The notes under the pieces: generated by a model | Seen by the model: only the letters and a program-made list of their open reading frames with translations | What the model was told of the DNA's origin: nothing | Database searches by the model: none | Shown: piece after piece, positions 61,351 to 64,000 of the stretch | How positions within the stretch are numbered: position 1 is the first letter of the stretch | How the letters are laid out: each line of letters begins with the position of its first letter | Source of the DNA: G963664115 sp965216035 | GTDB lineage: Bacteria > Acidobacteriota > Terriglobia > 20CM-2-55-15 | DNA length: 64,000 nucleotides | Assembly: GCA_965216035.1 (NCBI GenBank) | Contig: CBDCFM010000021.1 | Coordinates: 620,001-684,000 of the forward strand | Direction of reading: 5' to 3' | Program-made: the position numbers and the translations under genes

Positions 61351-62855
61351 CAGTTCCCCCTTTTGAACGCGAAAGTAACCGGTTCGGGTTCGAATGGGGT
61401 GCCTTCGTTGCGAGCCTCGCGCCGTCGGGACTCCATCCGATCGAGCTGTGCACGGGCCTGTTCACGATAGCCCATCGTGTTATACGCGCAGAACGGGATC
61501 TGTTTTCCACCCGGCAAGAGGAATTCCTTGCAGCATTTCATCAGGTTCTTCTGATTGAATGTCCACGGATCCATGAAATCCTGCAACATGATCATGAGCA
61601 CATGTTCGGCGATGTCACCGACGGCGAACGATTCCGGAATGCCGCAGGCCTGACACGACACCGCGATCTGTTCGGAGGACTTATCTGAACCTGGAACGGA
61701 GGATGAGGACCACAATCCTTCCAGGGCTTGGGTCACGTCTTGGTTCCAGTCCGGCAGGGCGCGATTGGTGATGTAGTCCAGGTAGTCGTACACGTCGACG
61801 ACACGGGGTATGGGGGTCACGGTGTCTCCGTCAATGAACGCGTACGTCACTGAGTTGCATGTGGGAAAACAGCACGGGACTGGCACGAAATCACTGACTA
61901 CGAATTGCTTCTGGGTCTGTACCTCGATCAATCGCAGAACGTCGGGTATCGTCATGCGTTTCATCGGATCGTGTGCCATATGCCGGCCGGTATGAAACGC
62001 CGGCTGAAAATTAATGCCCCTGACGGCGGGGTGTTTGATCGCCAGATCGATGATCTTTCCAAGCTCATGGTCGTTGACCGCACGCTCAACCGCCGGAACG
62101 AGCGTTACGCTCAATCCGATTTCCGCGAGTCTGTCCAGCGCACGGAGCTTCTGTTCGAGAAGGTCCGCCTCTCCTCGAATAACCCTGTACGTTTCGCTGT
62201 CGAAGCCATCGAACTGAAAATAGATGGATGGGCGTGCTTCATTGAGTTGTTCGAGAAACGCATCGTCGTTGGCAATCCGCTTTCCGTTCGTATTTATCAT
62301 GACGAGGGGAATACCATGGGCTTTAGCCGCGACAATGAACTCGATAATTTGTGGATGAATCGTTGGCTCACCGCCTGAGAACTGAATGACTTCCGGGTTA
62401 CCCTCTGTACGGACGAAATCGTCCAGTATGCCCTCTACCTCTTCCAGAGTGAGGCTGAAGCCTGGGCCGGCGTCTGAGAAGCAGAGCGGGCAATTCATGT
62501 TGCACGCGCTGTTGACTTCTATGATTCCGAGACACGCATGCTGCTGGTGGTCCGGACACAGACCACAGTCGTAGGGGCATCCATCCTGGATATCGGTGCC
62601 GAAAGCCAGGGGAATAGTGCCGGGCTTGTTGTACTTGCTTTGGGCGACATACATCTCGGCATCGCCGTATACCAATCCCTCAAATGGTCCGCAATCCGGG
62701 CAGCGCTTGCGCATGTAGACCTTGTTGTCGCGTAACAGGATATGGGCATCGATCACCTTGCGGCATTCCGGACAGATGCTGCGCGTCAATTCGTAGAAAA
62801 CGTAGTCCGAGTCTTTCTTCTTTTGGGATTCCGAAATCGATATCTGTTTTGCCAT
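61350..62855 (-). CDS. Radical SAM enzyme of the MJ0619/tetraether-synthase-like family
   Basis: A 501-residue protein from the ATG at 62855, with GGAGGA upstream. An N-terminal zinc-ribbon-like part has ICPECRKVIDAHIL and MRKRCPDCGPFEG. A first Cys cluster is DGCPYDCGLCPDHQQHACLG, and the radical SAM motif is CNMNCPLCFSDAGPGFSLTL (CxxxCxxC), followed by FSGGEPTIHPQI. Further clusters are in PVPCCFPTCNSVTYAF and CQACGIPESF. The layout matches MJ0619-type pterin methylases and the Tes/lipid-joining enzymes rather than simple activases. It would use SAM to make C-C or C-methyl bonds. With the methyltransferase and the flavoprotein it forms an operon. Confidence 0.9.
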   Translation of the reverse strand: MAKQISISESQKKKDSDYVFYELTRSICPECRKVIDAHILLRDNKVYMRKRCPDCGPFEGLVYGDAEMYVAQSKYNKPGTIPLAFGTDIQDGCPYDCGLCPDHQQHACLGIIEVNSACNMNCPLCFSDAGPGFSLTLEEVEGILDDFVRTEGNPEVIQFSGGEPTIHPQIIEFIVAAKAHGIPLVMINTNGKRIANDDAFLEQLNEARPSIYFQFDGFDSETYRVIRGEADLLEQKLRALDRLAEIGLSVTLVPAVERAVNDHELGKIIDLAIKHPAVRGINFQPAFHTGRHMAHDPMKRMTIPDVLRLIEVQTQKQFVVSDFVPVPCCFPTCNSVTYAFIDGDTVTPIPRVVDVYDYLDYITNRALPDWNQDVTQALEGLWSSSSVPGSDKSSEQIAVSCQACGIPESFAVGDIAEHVLMIMLQDFMDPWTFNQKNLMKCCKEFLLPGGKQIPFCAYNTMGYREQARAQLDRMESRRREARNEGTPFEPEPVTFAFKRGN

Positions 62856-62875
62856 GGATCCTCCATTGGACCGTA

Positions 62876-64000
62876 TCATCGGACCAGTTTCGATATGCCC
62901 CGGATCACTTTACCCTTTGTGCCGGCAAGTGTCCGATTGACGGCGTCGTCTGCGGCGAGCTGCCCGACAGCAGTGGAATAGGTTGGATAGGGGTGAATCG
63001 TGCCTGCAAGGTCTCTGAGGCGCAGCTTCTTCTCGATTGCAAAAACGAACTCAGTGACGACTTCGCCGGCTCGAGATGCGACGATCGTTGCACCCAGAAT
63101 TGTGCCGTCCGAGGCGGTAACGACTTTGAGAAAACCCCGAGTGTCGTTTTCACAGACGGCGCGATCGACATGGCTCATCTCCTGGCGGTGCACCCCGACC
63201 GCGTCGCCAAATCGTTCACGAGCCACTTCCTCGGTCAAACCGATATGCGCTATTTCAGGATCGGTGTATGTGACCCAGGGCACGGTAGATGTGAATCCGG
63301 AGCTATGGCCGGGGAGCAGGGCATTTCGAACTGCCTGGAACGCCTGCCATGCCGCAAAGTGGGTGAACTGAACCCCACCCGTGACATCGTCGGCGGCATA
63401 AATGTGTCTGACACTGGTGCGAAATGGTCGTCGACTTCGATCCCCTGTGAGGAGTGGCGGACGCCGGCTTTTTCCAGGCCGAGCGCTCCCAGGTTGGGGG
63501 CTCGGCCTGTGGCTACCAGAAGTAATTCTGAACAGCTCTGGCCCGATGGCGTGTCTATGACGATTTCGCCACCGTCGGGACCGACCGCCGTTGCCAGACC
63601 TTCCAGGTATCGAACGCCCTCGTTTCGGAGAACTTCCAGCATGAGCTCGCGCGCTTCAGGCTCCTCTCTGGGCAAGAATGCGACGTCCACTACGGTGACC
63701 TGAGTGCCTAGCCGCTGGTAGGCCTGGACCATTTCGACGCCGATCGGACCGCCGCCGATTATCGTCATCGTTTTGGGAAGGCGGTCGATGTCGAAAACCT
63801 GCTCGTATGTTATGAACTGAGTTTTATCCAAGCCCGGAATGTGCGGCACGATCGGACGGGCGCCTGTCGTGATCAAGAACGCTCTGGCTTTCACAATTCG
63901 GTCGCCGGTCCGTATGGTTTCGGCATCCAGGAACTGGGCCGAAGCGTGGATGACTTCGACGCCGGCATTCTCGAAAGTATCTGGTGTTTCGTACTCGTAA
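62876..64000 (-). pseudogene. FAD-dependent pyridine nucleotide-disulfide oxidoreductase (mercuric-reductase-like), partial, frameshifted
   Basis: The gene enters from beyond the right edge; its N-terminus with the redox cysteines is not in the window. The visible part has FLITTGARPIVPHIPG, the NAD-binding motif TIIGGGPIGVEMVQAY, LLLVATGRAPNLGALG, then a frame change near 63420, then RHIYAADDVTGGVQFTH and the dimerisation domain WVTYTDPEIAHIGLTEEVAR with the C-terminal HPYPTYSTAVGQ. Adding one C in the TTCGC stretch rejoins it. In the family the block reads GDV; here it is DDV, a change at an FAD-binding position. The break may be decay or a base error. It starts the operon with the radical SAM enzyme. 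Confidence 0.8.

Overview
The window looks like a chromosomal segment of a free-living, aerobic, Gram-negative bacterium. Acidobacteriota is the best guess, not a proven one: there is a DUF5916 beta-barrel protein, outer-membrane receptor remnants, repeated DUF6152 partner pairs, NHL and TolB-type propellers, a CxxCH cytochrome and two HD-GYP regulators. No rRNA, tRNA, CRISPR array or replication origin was seen.

Layout. 1-5.3 kb: exported and outer-membrane proteins, a PepSY membrane protein and two small genes. 5.7-9.7 kb: a pseudopilin, a HAMP-GAF-HD-GYP regulator and a HAMP-like membrane protein. 10.1-16.2 kb: two copies of a module pairing a secreted protein of unknown function with a DUF6152 protein, plus a formylglycine-generating-enzyme-like protein. 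These are split by two insertion sequences (IS1182 type and IS481 type) inserted back to back at CTAG sites. 16.4-20.5 kb: a sugar ABC transporter very like mycobacterial LpqY-SugABC (trehalose). 20.7-25.6 kb: a GH19-like lysozyme/chitinase, a small membrane protein, a VOC protein and an overlapping three-gene HD-GYP/HEAT operon. 25.9-31.6 kb: a Ser/Thr kinase gene that lost its kinase domain but kept its propeller, another unknown secreted protein, an NHL propeller, exonuclease III and a small secreted peptide. 32-35.5 kb: a carbamoyltransferase, SxtJ-like, DUF5989 and SGNH hydrolase operon. 36.3-46.5 kb: two related amidohydrolases, a cyclase-family protein, an NHL propeller, a metallo-beta-lactamase-fold protein and a third secreted/DUF6152 pair. 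47-50 kb: a c-type cytochrome and broken vWA and JmjC-cupin genes. 50-60.5 kb: a TAXI-type TRAP transporter divergent from a run encoding a GatC-like subunit, an amidase, a gamma-resorcylate decarboxylase-like enzyme, a 4-oxalomesaconate hydratase-like enzyme, an M28 peptidase, an OsmC-like protein and an esterase; this suggests uptake and breakdown of aromatic acids. 60.5-64 kb: a methyltransferase, an MJ0619/Tes-like radical SAM enzyme and a frameshifted mercuric-reductase-like flavoprotein in one operon.

The most notable observation is two genes with a single in-frame TGA exactly where the family has its redox cysteine. One is a Tat-exported DUF411 (CopG-type) protein at 40545-41012 and the other an OsmC-like protein at 59213-59686. 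In both, a hairpin with a G-containing apical loop follows the TGA at the distance expected of a bacterial SECIS element. Standard gene calling truncates or splits both. Together they suggest that this organism inserts selenocysteine. Several other genes carry single-base frameshifts, which may be real decay or assembly errors.
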